64,000 nt of DNA, taken from contig NZ_SZVS01000004.1 in assembly GCF_007670255.1 (NCBI RefSeq), forward strand, positions 62,001 to 126,000, given 5' to 3'. This DNA comes from Paenarthrobacter nicotinovorans (GTDB lineage Bacteria > Actinomycetota > Actinomycetes > Actinomycetales > Micrococcaceae). Below the pieces are notes generated by a model, which did no database searches, was not told where the DNA came from, and saw nothing but the letters and a program-made list of their open reading frames with translations. Every line of letters starts with the position of its first letter. Positions within the stretch are counted from its first letter, which is position 1. The position numbers and the translations under genes were made by a program. Positions 1 through 8,492 of this stretch are shown here, piece by piece.

Positions 1-942
1 CGGCTCGGCGCTTAGGGCAAGCAGGGTGTGATCGGCGAGCGCGCTGTCGTCGAGAATCAAATCGTCAACCTGGGCCTGCTGCAGCGCGTGAACCACAGAG
101 CCCAGACCGGTGGCAGACTGCGGGTTGGCCTGGCCCTCCTGCTCGGCCAGCCGGTCCATGAGTTGCCGTTGCTCCTCGGCCCACTGCTGGGCAACCAAGG
201 AGTTGACCTCGTCATCGAACTTTTCGCGGTCCGATCCTGCGGCGAGGGTGTGGGACTCAATGGTCGCAAGAACGGCTTTAGAGGCCTCTGCGAGCTGATC
301 TGCCACCAACTGGCGGGCTCGAATGTCACCGGAGAGGATCACCAGCTTGGCTTGGCGTTCCCTAACCAACTTGTCGACTTCCTCAGCCACTTGATCGGCG
401 TTGCGCCGCCAGACTTCTTCCGTGTGGCGCTGGTAGCGGCCTTGTGACCAGCCGCCCACGGGCACCTTCTTGATGGAGTCGTCGTCGCCTTGGACGTGCT
501 GGCTCGCCTCGACATCGGGAGCTCCGGCCTTGTAGAGGCGGATCTCACCCTCGTCACGGCTGGCCTCCACAACAACGTATGCAAAACCGTCGGGGTGGTG
601 CTTCAACAGCGGCAGGAGATCCGGAACCTCGTCCTTGGAGACCCGTTCGGGAACAACCAGGGCACCCGGAAGCACCTCGTTGAGGACCACTTCACCGTTG
701 CGCACCAGAACAAAACGGCTGACGGGCGACGGCTCCCCCTTGGCAGGTTGGATGGCTCCCTCCATGGCGTTGAGATCCTCCTTCGAGGTGCCCAAGCCTT
801 CAAGAGTGTTCCGGACGTTGTCCGGCTGCACGTCCGCATTTTCCAGGCCATCCACGGTGCCTGTGCTCGCGTCGACGTAGGCAACGCACCAAGGTCCGGG
901 CTCCCGATAGAGGCCGGAGTACTTGGATAAGTTGTCAGTCAT
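1..942 (-). CDS. eRF1-like (baeRF / Rv2629-type) protein, 3' end cut by window edge
   Basis: The minus frame is open from an ATG at 942 to the window edge, giving about 314 residues without a stop. The N-terminal part carries WCVAYVDASTGTVD, then a conserved middle with VPVGGWSQGRYQRHTEEVWRRN, then the helix-rich segment KLVILSGDIRARQLVADQL. This order is typical of the bacterial archaeo-eukaryotic release-factor family (actinobacterial Rv2629 group), which shares the fold of eRF1 domains 2 and 3. These proteins are thought to act on ribosome-bound peptidyl-tRNA or in stress, but the role of this one is not shown by sequence. The start lies 8 bases inside the end of the upstream small gene, suggesting coupled translation. 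Confidence 0.75.
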   Translation of the reverse strand, partial: MTDNLSKYSGLYREPGPWCVAYVDASTGTVDGLENADVQPDNVRNTLEGLGTSKEDLNAMEGAIQPAKGEPSPVSRFVLVRNGEVVLNEVLPGALVVPERVSKDEVPDLLPLLKHHPDGFAYVVVEASRDEGEIRLYKAGAPDVEASQHVQGDDDSIKKVPVGGWSQGRYQRHTEEVWRRNADQVAEEVDKLVRERQAKLVILSGDIRARQLVADQLAEASKAVLATIESHTLAAGSDREKFDDEVNSLVAQQWAEEQRQLMDRLAEQEGQANPQSATGLGSVVHALQQAQVDDLILDDSALADHTLLALSAEP

Positions 943-1147
943 CCAGCCCACCCCCGGCTTCGCCCTTGCCGGTTCCAGGGTTCAGCGCGTCCTGGACTTC
1001 CTGGGGGTCTGTCTCGTCCGGGAAGGGTTCGGTCTCACGGCCTTCCTCGACGTGCGCGGGCTTGGTTCCCCGCACGATTCCTTCGGTCTCGTGCTTCATC
1101 TGCTCGTCCAATTCCGAGCCGTGCTTGGTGTTTCCTCGTTCAGCCAC
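935..1147 (-). CDS. Small hydrophilic acidic protein (70 aa), unknown function
   Basis: A GTG start at 1147 is preceded by an AGGAGGA ribosome site 4-5 bases away and gives 70 residues. The product is highly charged, without a membrane segment, and ends in a Gly-rich GKGEAGGGLDD tail; it is probably disordered. The reading frame is open further upstream, but the strong Shine-Dalgarno fixes this start. It overlaps the start of the eRF1-like gene by 8 bases, so the two are probably co-expressed. I do not recognise a family. Confidence 0.6.
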   Translation of the reverse strand: MAERGNTKHGSELDEQMKHETEGIVRGTKPAHVEEGRETEPFPDETDPQEVQDALNPGTGKGEAGGGLDD

Positions 1148-1193
1148 GATGCTCCTCCTTTTCACTTCGATGTGCCTCTGCATCAATTCGTGG

Positions 1194-1472
1194 TCAGCGG
1201 TTGACGAGCTTGAAAAAGGTGCTGTCCTCGCCGCTCGCCTTCTTTGCCTGGTAGAGGAATGCGAGCTTGTTCTGATCGAACTTCGCGAACCATTCGTCCC
1301 AGCTGATGTGCTCCAGGCTGTCCTCGCCTGCGCCGCCGGGGAAGTCGATGCGCAGAATACCCACGTCATCCTTGTCCCCTGTTTTCTTGACGCTGGCCGG
1401 TTTACCGTCATTGCTTTCAACCCACTTCCGGATCTCGTCGTGATCCGTGGTGGTGTGTGATTCCGAAGCCAT
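1194..1472 (-). CDS. Small conserved protein of the TDHDEIRKW...SWDEWFAKF type (92 aa)
   Basis: This encodes 92 residues with the pattern TDHDEIRKWVES, then VGILRIDFPGG, then ISWDEWFAKFDQNKLAFLYQ and a FFKLV end. Proteins of this shape are common in actinobacteria and pseudomonads and are often mislabelled as glucan branching enzyme; there is no glycosidase domain here and the true role is unknown. The start ATG at 1472 has AAGGAA upstream. It lies upstream of the 70-residue gene on the same strand and may form a small stress-type operon with it and the eRF1-like gene. Confidence 0.7.
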   Translation of the reverse strand: MASESHTTTDHDEIRKWVESNDGKPASVKKTGDKDDVGILRIDFPGGAGEDSLEHISWDEWFAKFDQNKLAFLYQAKKASGEDSTFFKLVNR

Positions 1473-1600
1473 GGCGTGTTCCTTCCTTCTCCCGATCGTC
1501 GCCAGGCAGGTACGGACGCTGCTGCCGGCGAAGAATTATCCGGACACTTTCGACCCTAGCCCGGATGAGGGGGAAATAGAAAGGGTACTGATTATTTAAG

Positions 1601-1668
1601 CCCCGCCGAGTTGGCATTTAATGACAATGCCTGAGCCCGGGACTGTCATTAAGTGCCAAGTCGCGGGG
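1601..1668. repeat. Long palindromic element, family 2 copy 1, at 3' end of the glycerophosphodiesterase gene
   Basis: The arms TTGGCATTTAATGACA (1611-1626) and TGTCATTAAGTGCCAA (1644-1659) pair at 15 of 16 positions, and outer CCCCGC and GCGGGG blocks extend the stem. Positions 1603-1630 match the complement of 33257-33284 at 27 of 28 bases, so this is a repeated element rather than a chance hairpin. It sits 3 bases downstream of the gene whose stop is at 1672 and may act as a terminator or a REP-like sequence. Confidence 0.75.
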
Positions 1669-1671
1669 ATG

Positions 1672-2469
1672 TCAGACCCATTCGCCTCGACGAACCAGCA
1701 CTTCCTTGAGCAGATCCAGCCGATCCGAGACGATACCGTCCACGCCCAGGTCAAGAAGCCGCTCCATCTCCGTCGGCTCGTTGATGGTCCATACGTGCAC
1801 CTGCCTCCCAAGCCGATGTGCACGCCGGATGAACCCGGCAGTCACCACCGGCAAACGGCCGTAGCGGACAGGGACTTGGAAAACGTCGACGCCGGCGAGC
1901 AGCTTGCGTGCCAACCGCACCGGCAGCGCGGGGCCCAGGAGGACGAAGAGGGCAGTCAATGAGCTGCCGGCCGAGGATGCCACCCTGTGTGACAACGTGG
2001 CCAAAACCGCCCGACGACGCCTGTCCGAGAAGCTGGTGACCAGGACACGGTCATGGATTCCATGTTTTTCGATGGCCGCGGCCAGCGGGCCCACCGAGTT
2101 CCAGTCCTTGACGTCGAGATTCAGCCGGGCTTCCGGAAATGCCGTCACCAGCTCATCAAACGTGGGCACGGGTTCCGCCCCGCCGATCCTGGCCCGGGCC
2201 ACCTCTGCGGCGCTCAGCTCGGAAATCCTCCCAGCCGAGTCCGTAACCCGGTCCAACGATGAGTCATGGAAGACCAGCAGGACGCCATCGGACGTTGTGT
2301 GCACATCAGTTTCCAGGTGCACGGTTCCCAATTCCACGGCAGCACTGAATGCAGCCATGGAGTTCTCCAGTCCCTCGCGCGAAAAGCCGCGATGAGCGAA
2401 GGCCAAAGGGCCCACCGAACCGTCTCTGCGGAGGAAATAGGGCAGCGTCACTCCCGTAGCGTAGCCCAT
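1672..2469 (-). CDS. Glycerophosphodiester phosphodiesterase
   Basis: This 265-residue protein hydrolyses glycerophosphodiesters to sn-glycerol 3-phosphate and an alcohol. The GDPD signature is complete: AHRGFSREGLENS near residues 25-37 (catalytic His26, Arg27), LETDVH (metal-binding Glu53 and Asp55), and VFHD (second catalytic His68). The C-terminal part has VHVWTIN and DGIVSDR, as expected for the barrel end. No signal peptide is visible, so it is probably cytoplasmic. The ATG at 2469 is chosen because the residues encoded further upstream are low-complexity and overlap the preceding gene. It follows the 89-residue gene by 13 bases, so the two are likely cotranscribed. Confidence 0.9.
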   Translation of the reverse strand: MGYATGVTLPYFLRRDGSVGPLAFAHRGFSREGLENSMAAFSAAVELGTVHLETDVHTTSDGVLLVFHDSSLDRVTDSAGRISELSAAEVARARIGGAEPVPTFDELVTAFPEARLNLDVKDWNSVGPLAAAIEKHGIHDRVLVTSFSDRRRRAVLATLSHRVASSAGSSLTALFVLLGPALPVRLARKLLAGVDVFQVPVRYGRLPVVTAGFIRRAHRLGRQVHVWTINEPTEMERLLDLGVDGIVSDRLDLLKEVLVRRGEWV

Positions 2470-2482
2470 CGCAAAGGTGCGG

Positions 2483-2752
2483 CTAGAGCTCCTGCCGGGC
2501 TGCCGCCGTCGTCTGCGGGACGATCGCCACACCATCGCTGACGTGGACCAGCGTCCGGCCGCGACCGCCGTCGAGCTCCACCCAGACGGCAGTGGCATCG
2601 CCGGTGACGGCGTCCACAACGCCGGCCGATTCGAAGCCCGGCGTCAGCGTGACGTTGACGCGGTCTCCTTGGCGCAGCGAGCGCCAGTGGTGATCGGGTT
2701 CCACGCGCCGCAAGGGCGCCGTAGTGAAGTCGTTGATCCGACGCTTAGCCAT
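2483..2752 (-). CDS. Conserved small protein (89 aa), possible nucleic-acid-binding SH3-like fold
   Basis: This encodes 89 residues beginning MAKRRINDFTTAPLRRV, with an all-beta-looking middle (GDRVNVTLTPGFESAGVVDA, then TAVWVELDGG) and a VHVSDGVAIVP end. The alternating pattern resembles small SH3/KOW-like folds, but I cannot name a family. Start ATG 2752 has AGGGGGAA upstream. It is the first gene of a two-gene unit with the phosphodiesterase and is divergent from the epimerase gene at 2888. Confidence 0.6.
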   Translation of the reverse strand: MAKRRINDFTTAPLRRVEPDHHWRSLRQGDRVNVTLTPGFESAGVVDAVTGDATAVWVELDGGRGRTLVHVSDGVAIVPQTTAAARQEL

Positions 2753-2887
2753 GATTCCCCCTGCAAAATTCCTCGAACAGATCGGCCATGCGAACGGGCC
2801 TTGGCTGGAAGCCTACGGCCGCAAGTTGAACGCCGGTTGTATGGAGGCTGGGAACTCGGTGACACGTGGTGCTGACAAACTAGGGGC

Positions 2888-3739
2888 ATGACTGTGTTGA
2901 TTGCCGGCTGCGGCGACCTCGGAACCGAAGTTGGGCTGCGTTTCGCGGCTGTCGGGCACCATGTGGTGGGCTTGCGCCGCTCCCCCGAAAAGCTCCCGCC
3001 GGAGATCCACGGCATCCGGGCGGACCTCTCCGGGCATGTCCCGGAATTGCCTGGCGACGTGGACATCGTGGTGATTGCAGTCGCGGCGGATGCCTCGACG
3101 GAAGAGGCGTACCGTGCGGCCTACCTGAACGGGGTGAAGAATGTGCTGGATGCCCTGGAGCGGCAGTCGATCCGGCCGCGGCGCATCCTGTTCGTCTCCT
3201 CCACCGCCGTATATAGGGACTCTGGCGGGGCTGTTGTGGACGAGTCGACGCCTGCAGAACCCACGCGGTTCAGCGGAAAGGTCCTGCTGGAAGCCGAGGA
3301 TTTGTTGTTCGCCAGGACTGCCGGCACCCGCGCCATTTCCGTGCGCCTGGGCGGCATCTACGGCCCCGGCCGCACCCGCCTGATCGACCAAGTGCGCAGC
3401 GGAAAGGCCACGATTCCTGCCCAGTCCAAACACACCAACCGCATCCATCGTGACGACGCCGCAGCCATGATCGTGCACCTGGCCACCATGGAGCAAGAGC
3501 CCGAGGCCGTGTACCTGGGCGTCGATGACGACCCCGCCGAGTACGGCGACGTCCTGCGCTTCCTCGCGGGCGAGCTACAGCTGCCGGCGCCTCCCGTCGG
3601 GCCGGCGTCCGACGGCGGTGCAGGCGACAAACGCTGTTCGAACAGCCGGCTAAGGTCCACCGGTTTCACCTTTGCCTATCCGTCGTTCCGGGAAGGGTAC
3701 CGGGCGATCCTGGCCGGGAAGGGTGTCCGCCATCCATGA
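2888..3739 (+). CDS. NAD(P)-dependent epimerase/dehydratase, extended SDR (YeeZ-like)
   Basis: This 283-residue protein has an N-terminal Rossmann fold with the dinucleotide motif GCGDLGTEVG (residues 7-16), FVSSTAVY in the active-site strand and RLGGIYGPGR further on. The usual Tyr-x-x-x-Lys pair is not obvious: at the expected place there is RFSGKVLLEAE, as in the YeeZ subgroup of atypical SDRs. The substrate is unknown. Its stop overlaps the start of the next gene by 4 bases (ATGA), so they are translationally coupled. Confidence 0.8.
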   Translation: MTVLIAGCGDLGTEVGLRFAAVGHHVVGLRRSPEKLPPEIHGIRADLSGHVPELPGDVDIVVIAVAADASTEEAYRAAYLNGVKNVLDALERQSIRPRRILFVSSTAVYRDSGGAVVDESTPAEPTRFSGKVLLEAEDLLFARTAGTRAISVRLGGIYGPGRTRLIDQVRSGKATIPAQSKHTNRIHRDDAAAMIVHLATMEQEPEAVYLGVDDDPAEYGDVLRFLAGELQLPAPPVGPASDGGAGDKRCSNSRLRSTGFTFAYPSFREGYRAILAGKGVRHP

Positions 3740-4638
3740 AAGCCGCTCTTTGGGGGAGGGCCTATTTTGCCGCGCAGGCCTTGGCAGGTGCTGCCTGGTG
3801 GCTTGGTGTTTTCCTCCTGCCGCCTGTCCGGGAGGCCACTCTTGGGCAGCTGGATCCCGTGGCTGTGGCGATCTTCGATGTGCCTTTGTTTGTCGCAGCT
3901 TCGGCCCTGGCTGCCTTCGGCTTCCGTGGCGCCGCTATCGTGGCTACCGCGTGGACCGGGCTGGTCACCCTGGCCTTGGCTGTCTTCGCGACCATCACCA
4001 CACAAGCAGGCTGGGGAGTCCTGGCGATGGTGGCGGCATCCGCGTGCTCGGTGGCCGCTCTTTGCTTGGTTCTCCTGGGCCGGATACCTACAGAATGGGT
4101 ACTCCGCGGCCCGTTCGCGTTCCGGCCTGCAGCCCAGCGACCTACGTCAGGGCACGTAGTAACAACATTCCTGCAGCTGGTCGTTTTTTGGGGCCTGTTC
4201 CTGGGAGTGATCCCGCTGGTCCTTTTCGCCTTGGAACGCCGCTGGGCCCTGGCCATTCCGTTCCCGCTGCCTACGCTTGTTTCCGGGCTCGTTCTGTTGC
4301 TGCTCGCCAGCGCCCTGGGCATTTACTCGGCCATTGCCATGTCCACCAAAGGGAACGGGACTCCCCTGCCGGCAGCGATGGCCAACACTCTGGTGATTGC
4401 CGGCCCCTACCGTTGGCTCCGGAATCCCATGGCATTGGCAGGCATCCTGCAGGGCGCCGCCGTCGGCCTGATGCTGGGTTCGTGGCTTGTGGTGGCCTAT
4501 GCGGTGGCCGGCTCACTCGTGTGGAATTACGCGGTCAGGCCGTTGGAGGAGGCCGACCTCAGGCTTCGATTCGGCGCCGAGTTCGAATACTACTGCCAAA
4601 GGGTCCGCTGTTGGATTCCCCGGTTCCGCGCCGACTAG
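3736..4638 (+). CDS. Integral membrane protein with isoprenylcysteine-methyltransferase-like C-terminus
   Basis: This encodes 300 residues with about seven hydrophobic segments. The last third has GPYRWLRNPMALAGILQG and then PLEEADLRLRFGAEFEYY, the RNPM...EE..L...FG..Y pattern shared by the ICMT/PEMT family of membrane S-adenosylmethionine-dependent methyltransferases. The methyl acceptor is unknown. It starts within the end of the epimerase gene and ends overlapping the convergent HAD phosphatase gene by a few bases. Confidence 0.75.
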   Translation: MKAALWGRAYFAAQALAGAAWWLGVFLLPPVREATLGQLDPVAVAIFDVPLFVAASALAAFGFRGAAIVATAWTGLVTLALAVFATITTQAGWGVLAMVAASACSVAALCLVLLGRIPTEWVLRGPFAFRPAAQRPTSGHVVTTFLQLVVFWGLFLGVIPLVLFALERRWALAIPFPLPTLVSGLVLLLLASALGIYSAIAMSTKGNGTPLPAAMANTLVIAGPYRWLRNPMALAGILQGAAVGLMLGSWLVVAYAVAGSLVWNYAVRPLEEADLRLRFGAEFEYYCQRVRCWIPRFRAD

Positions 4639-5447
4639 ACCCGCTGTTCGGTGAGTTTCGCTTCGAGAACCTGGGCCACGCCGTCGTCGTCGAAGTGCGG
4701 CGCCTGCTGCCCGGCGGCGAGGATCGCTTCCGGGTGTCCGCTCGCCATGGCGTAACCGTGTCCGGCCCAGCGGAGCATCTCGATGTCATTGGGCATGTCC
4801 CCGAACGCAACCACGTCCGCCGCGTCGATTCCCAGCGACTCGGCGTACTTGGCGAGCGTGACAGCCTTGTTGATCCCCGGCACCGACATCTCCAACATGG
4901 CGGTCTTCGGAGCTGAGTGCGTGGTGGACACCAGGTGCGCAACGGCCGGCTGCACCTCGGCAAGGAACTCGTCCGGCGTACCTTTGCGGGTAATGGCCAG
5001 GAACTTCACGACGGCGTCATCCGCTGTAAGCGTCTCGGCCAACGGCTTGGGGGTGAATTCAGCGAGCAATTCGCTGGTTTCGTTCTCGATAAACCCAGGC
5101 TCCAGCTGGAAACCGGTCAAGGTTTCGACAGCGAACAACGCATCAGGCCTGATGGACTTGATGATCCGGCGGGCTTCAAAGACGGACTCCGCATCCAGAA
5201 CGCAGGAGGAGAGGGCCTTCTCTGTTTCGAGATCCCACACCACGGCCCCGTTGGAACAGATGACGATCCCGCTGTGCCCCAGTTGCTCCTGGAGGGGGTA
5301 GAGCCAGCGCGGGGGACGGCCCGTGACGAAGACGAGTTCCACCCCTGCTTCGCGGCACGCCTGGAACGCCTTGATGGTCCGGTCACTGATTTTTCCGTCA
5401 TGACCGAGGATGGTGCCGTCAATATCGCTTGCTACGAGCCGCATCAT
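4635..5447 (-). CDS. Cof-type HAD phosphatase
   Basis: This 270-residue cytoplasmic phosphatase carries HAD motif I DIDGTIL (residues 8-14), motif II FVTGRPP, and motif IV VAFGDMPNDIEML near the C-terminus with a large type-IIB cap between. The final GYAMASGHPEAILAAG segment is the usual Cof tail. Members dephosphorylate sugar phosphates, phosphorylated vitamins or flavins; the substrate cannot be assigned. Two adjacent ATG codons begin the gene and the first is used here. It converges on the upstream membrane protein gene. Confidence 0.87.
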   Translation of the reverse strand: MMRLVASDIDGTILGHDGKISDRTIKAFQACREAGVELVFVTGRPPRWLYPLQEQLGHSGIVICSNGAVVWDLETEKALSSCVLDAESVFEARRIIKSIRPDALFAVETLTGFQLEPGFIENETSELLAEFTPKPLAETLTADDAVVKFLAITRKGTPDEFLAEVQPAVAHLVSTTHSAPKTAMLEMSVPGINKAVTLAKYAESLGIDAADVVAFGDMPNDIEMLRWAGHGYAMASGHPEAILAAGQQAPHFDDDGVAQVLEAKLTEQRV

Positions 5448-5526
5448 GCCAGTCTACGTTGGCGGGAACGTGCGGGGGGCTTGGCCAATCTCCCCTGCGG
5501 CTGCAACAAGCGCATAGGCTGGGTTG

Positions 5527-6588
5527 ATGAGTGAGAAGACCAGCACAGTCGAAGAACACAGCACCCGGGGTGCCTACGTCACAGGTGGCGAGTTCAACCG
5601 GGACACCAACTACATCGAAGACCGGATCACCCGCGACGGTGCCGCCGGGCCAAAAGGAGAACCCGGCTGGCCTGTGGAGCCCGGACGGTACAGATTGATC
5701 GCTGCCCGCGCCTGCCCATGGGCCAACAGGACAGTGATCGTCCGGCGGCTCCTGGGATTGGAAGACGTCATCAGCCTGGGTCAGCCCGGACCCACCCACG
5801 ACGCCCGCTCTTGGACCTTTGACCTCGATCCCGACGGCAAGGACCCTGTCCTGGGAATCGAGCGTCTCCAGGAAGCGTTCTTCCGCCGCTTCCCCGACTA
5901 TCCGCGCGGCATTACCGTCCCGGCCATCGTCGATATCCCCAGCGGAGAAGTAGTCACCAACAACTTCCCGCAGATCACGCTCGACTTCTCCACGGAATGG
6001 ACAGAGTTCCACCGCCCCGGAGCGCCGGACCTGTATCCGGAACACCTTCGCGAGGAGATCGACCAGGTCAACAAGCGCGTCTTTACCGAAGTCAACAACG
6101 GCGTGTACAGGTGCGGATTCGCAGGATCACAGGAAGCCTACGACGCCGCCTACACCCGCCTGTGGAACGCGCTGGATTGGCTTGAGGAACGGCTCGCCAC
6201 GCAACGCTTCCTGGTGGGCGACTCCATCACCGAAGCCGACGTCCGGCTTTTCACCACACTCGCCCGCTTTGACGCCGTTTATCACGGGCACTTCAAGTGC
6301 AACCGCAACAAACTCAGCGAAATGCCCGCATTGTGGGGCTATGCCCGGGACCTGTTCCAGACGCCCGGCTTCGGGGACACCATCGACTTCGTGCAGATCA
6401 AACAGCACTACTACATCGTGCACGAGGACATTAATCCCACGCAGATCGTCCCCGCGGGCCCGGATCTTTCAGGCTGGCTGACGCCTCACGGACGCGAAGC
6501 CCTGGGTGGGCGGCCCTTCGGCGACGGCACTCCGCCGGGACCGGTCAAGGCAGGCGAAGAAGTAGCGCCAGGGCACGGAGCCGGCTAG
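5527..6588 (+). CDS. Glutathionyl-hydroquinone reductase homologue (Xi-class GST; probable mycothiol-linked enzyme)
   Basis: This 353-residue protein has the Xi-class motif RACPWANR with active-site Cys63, a long N-terminal region (GGEFNRDTNYIEDRI), a central TVPAIVD strand, and the all-alpha C-terminal half with VGDSITEADVRLFTTLARFD. These enzymes reduce S-glutathionyl-hydroquinones and other thiol conjugates. Actinobacteria normally use mycothiol instead of glutathione, so the natural thiol is inferred to be mycothiol. The ATG at 5527 is preferred over the TTG at 5524. It converges on the kinase gene with overlapping stops. Confidence 0.85.
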   Translation: MSEKTSTVEEHSTRGAYVTGGEFNRDTNYIEDRITRDGAAGPKGEPGWPVEPGRYRLIAARACPWANRTVIVRRLLGLEDVISLGQPGPTHDARSWTFDLDPDGKDPVLGIERLQEAFFRRFPDYPRGITVPAIVDIPSGEVVTNNFPQITLDFSTEWTEFHRPGAPDLYPEHLREEIDQVNKRVFTEVNNGVYRCGFAGSQEAYDAAYTRLWNALDWLEERLATQRFLVGDSITEADVRLFTTLARFDAVYHGHFKCNRNKLSEMPALWGYARDLFQTPGFGDTIDFVQIKQHYYIVHEDINPTQIVPAGPDLSGWLTPHGREALGGRPFGDGTPPGPVKAGEEVAPGHGAG

Positions 6589-7520
6589 GCCGGCCCGTGG
6601 TTGAGCTCGGCCCGCGTTGGCGGGTTGGCTCCGGCGCGTGAGACGGTGATGGCGGCAGCACGGGTGGCGTGATCCATGATCGCCGCGAGCGTTTCAGCGG
6701 GCATGGCGCGCAGTTCCTCGCGGTTCTGTGCGCCATCCAGCCCATGATCCACGATCGCGGACAACAGCCCGGCCATGAATGAATCCCCCGCGCCCACGGT
6801 GTCCACAACGTCCACTGAGGGAGCCGGGACCTGGGTCTCCCCTGCGCGGGTGATGCCCCACGGGCCGAGCGAACCACGCGTGACCACCACCAGGGCGGGT
6901 CCCCCTTCGCCACCCAGCGACAACCAGCGACGGGCGGATTCCGTCGGATCAACGCCCGGGTACAGCCATTCAAGGTCCTCGTCTGAGGCCTTTACGACGT
7001 CGGACAGCGCCACGAAGCGCTCGGCCTGCGTCCGCGCGTACTCAACGTCCGTGATGATGCTCGGGCGGCAGTTGGGGTCAAAGCTGATGGTGCTGCTCGG
7101 GTGGGCATGCTCGACGGCGGCAAGAACCTCCGCAGCGCCCGGCTCCAGGAAGGTGGCAATGGAGCCGGTGTGCAGCAAGGTGGCAGCCTGCAGCATGAGG
7201 GGCAGCCGGCCGGCGAGTCCGGGCAGTTCCCAGGTGAGGTCGAAAGCGTAAGTGGCAGCGCCGTCGTCGTCTATCTGTGCGGTTGCCACGCTGGTTGGTT
7301 TGTCGTCGGGCGGCAGCGGAACCATCACGGAACTGGACCGCAGGTGCGCCGCCACGGAGTCGCCGTAAGCGTCCTTCCCGAAGCGGCCGATGAACTGAAC
7401 CGGGTGGTCCAGCCTGGCCAAACCGACGGCAACATTGAGCGGGCTGCCGCCAACGTGCGCTTCAATTCCAGAGGAGCGTTGAACAACGTCTACCAGGGCC
7501 TCGCCAATGACTGTCAGCAT
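6585..7520 (-). CDS. PfkB-family carbohydrate kinase (fructokinase/ribokinase-like)
   Basis: This 311-residue protein has the N-terminal GEALVDVV, the GGSPLNVAVGLARL sugar-binding block, and the C-terminal anion-hole and catalytic motif DTVGAGDSF with catalytic Asp near residue 246. It transfers phosphate from ATP to a sugar or nucleoside hydroxyl. The TPVxxDTVGAGDSF-like ending and GRFGKDAYG segment point to the fructokinase group, but the sugar is not certain. ATG 7520 was chosen because upstream codons are not protein-like. No sugar transporter lies next to it. Confidence 0.87.
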   Translation of the reverse strand: MLTVIGEALVDVVQRSSGIEAHVGGSPLNVAVGLARLDHPVQFIGRFGKDAYGDSVAAHLRSSSVMVPLPPDDKPTSVATAQIDDDGAATYAFDLTWELPGLAGRLPLMLQAATLLHTGSIATFLEPGAAEVLAAVEHAHPSSTISFDPNCRPSIITDVEYARTQAERFVALSDVVKASDEDLEWLYPGVDPTESARRWLSLGGEGGPALVVVTRGSLGPWGITRAGETQVPAPSVDVVDTVGAGDSFMAGLLSAIVDHGLDGAQNREELRAMPAETLAAIMDHATRAAAITVSRAGANPPTRAELNHGPA

Positions 7521-7560
7521 GGGACAACTCTGCCAGAGGACAACCGCCGCAGCACAACAA

Positions 7561-8382
7561 TTACGAGAGCAGCCGCTGCACCAATTCCCGGCACTTCTTG
7601 TACGCGACGGCCTTGGGGTCGATGAGGTCGAAGTGATCGCCCGGGACCCGCAGCAACTGGGCCGAACTTCCCGCTGCCGTAGCCGCCGCAACGAAGGCCT
7701 CGGACTGGCTCGCGGGAACGTCCTCGTCTTCTGTGGCGTGCACGGCATATACGGGGACGTCGATCGGCAGCAGGCTCATGGGGTCTGCGTATTTATGCCG
7801 TTTGGGGAATCTAGCGGAATCGCCGCCCATGAGGTTGCACACCGCGCCGTTGCTCAGATTCAGTTTCTCCGCGGCCGCAAGGTTGAGGAGCCCGGACTGG
7901 CTCACCACCCCGGTCAGGTGCACCGCGTTGTCCTCGGGCGACCGCACGAGTTGGCGGTCGGCGTCGGGCGTTCCGATGGCCGAAAGCCGCTGCCGGCCGG
8001 CCGCCCAGACGGCCAAGTGTCCGCCGGCTGAGTGGCCCAGCGCTACGACTTTGTCCAGTTTGAGATCGTGGTTGCCTGCGATTTCAGAGAGGTGGTCGAT
8101 GCCGGCCAGGATGTCCTCGAAGGTGTGCGGCCATCCACCGCCGTTCCCGGCCCTCCGGTATTCAAGGTTCCAGGCGGTGATTCCGTGGGCTGCGAGGTCC
8201 CGCGCCAGCGGCTCGCCGAGCTCAGCGCCGTACTGCGAGCGCCAGTAGCCGCCATGGATCACGACGGCGACTCCACCGGCCACAGCCGATGCGCCGCGAT
8301 GGTTTCCGTTGTTCGGTTCAGGTATGAAGAGTTCGCCCCACTGACTGGGGTGTTCGCCGTAGCTGTACTTGTGCCGCAACAT
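7561..8382 (-). CDS. Alpha/beta hydrolase, kynurenine-formamidase-like
   Basis: This 273-residue protein has an oxyanion-hole HGGYWR at residues 43-48, the nucleophile elbow GHSAGG with Ser118, an acidic residue in HATEDEDV and the catalytic His in VPGDHFDLID. HGGxW is typical of arylformamidase and related esterases. No tryptophan-degradation genes are adjacent, so the substrate is open. The ATG has AAGGAGGGCGC directly upstream. It lies 40 bases upstream of the kinase gene on the same strand and may be cotranscribed. Confidence 0.82.
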   Translation of the reverse strand: MLRHKYSYGEHPSQWGELFIPEPNNGNHRGASAVAGGVAVVIHGGYWRSQYGAELGEPLARDLAAHGITAWNLEYRRAGNGGGWPHTFEDILAGIDHLSEIAGNHDLKLDKVVALGHSAGGHLAVWAAGRQRLSAIGTPDADRQLVRSPEDNAVHLTGVVSQSGLLNLAAAEKLNLSNGAVCNLMGGDSARFPKRHKYADPMSLLPIDVPVYAVHATEDEDVPASQSEAFVAAATAAGSSAQLLRVPGDHFDLIDPKAVAYKKCRELVQRLLS

Positions 8383-8492
8383 TGCGCCCTCCTTTGTACT
8401 GAGCCTATCGCGAGGGTTCCGGGGTTTGGCTAGAGGCGCCCCGACGGCGATTGGCCCGGTTCAGTGTCGCACCCGCACCGTAAGCTGGGGGC

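Noticed and set aside
1194..1472. 1,4-alpha-glucan branching enzyme
   Set aside because: That label is sometimes attached to this type of 92-residue protein, but no glycoside hydrolase domain can fit in it.
3672..4916. Plus-strand open frame of about 414 codons across the membrane-protein gene and into the HAD gene
   Set aside because: Out of frame with both recognised genes and Arg/Pro/Gly-rich; the ICMT-like and HAD frames explain the region.
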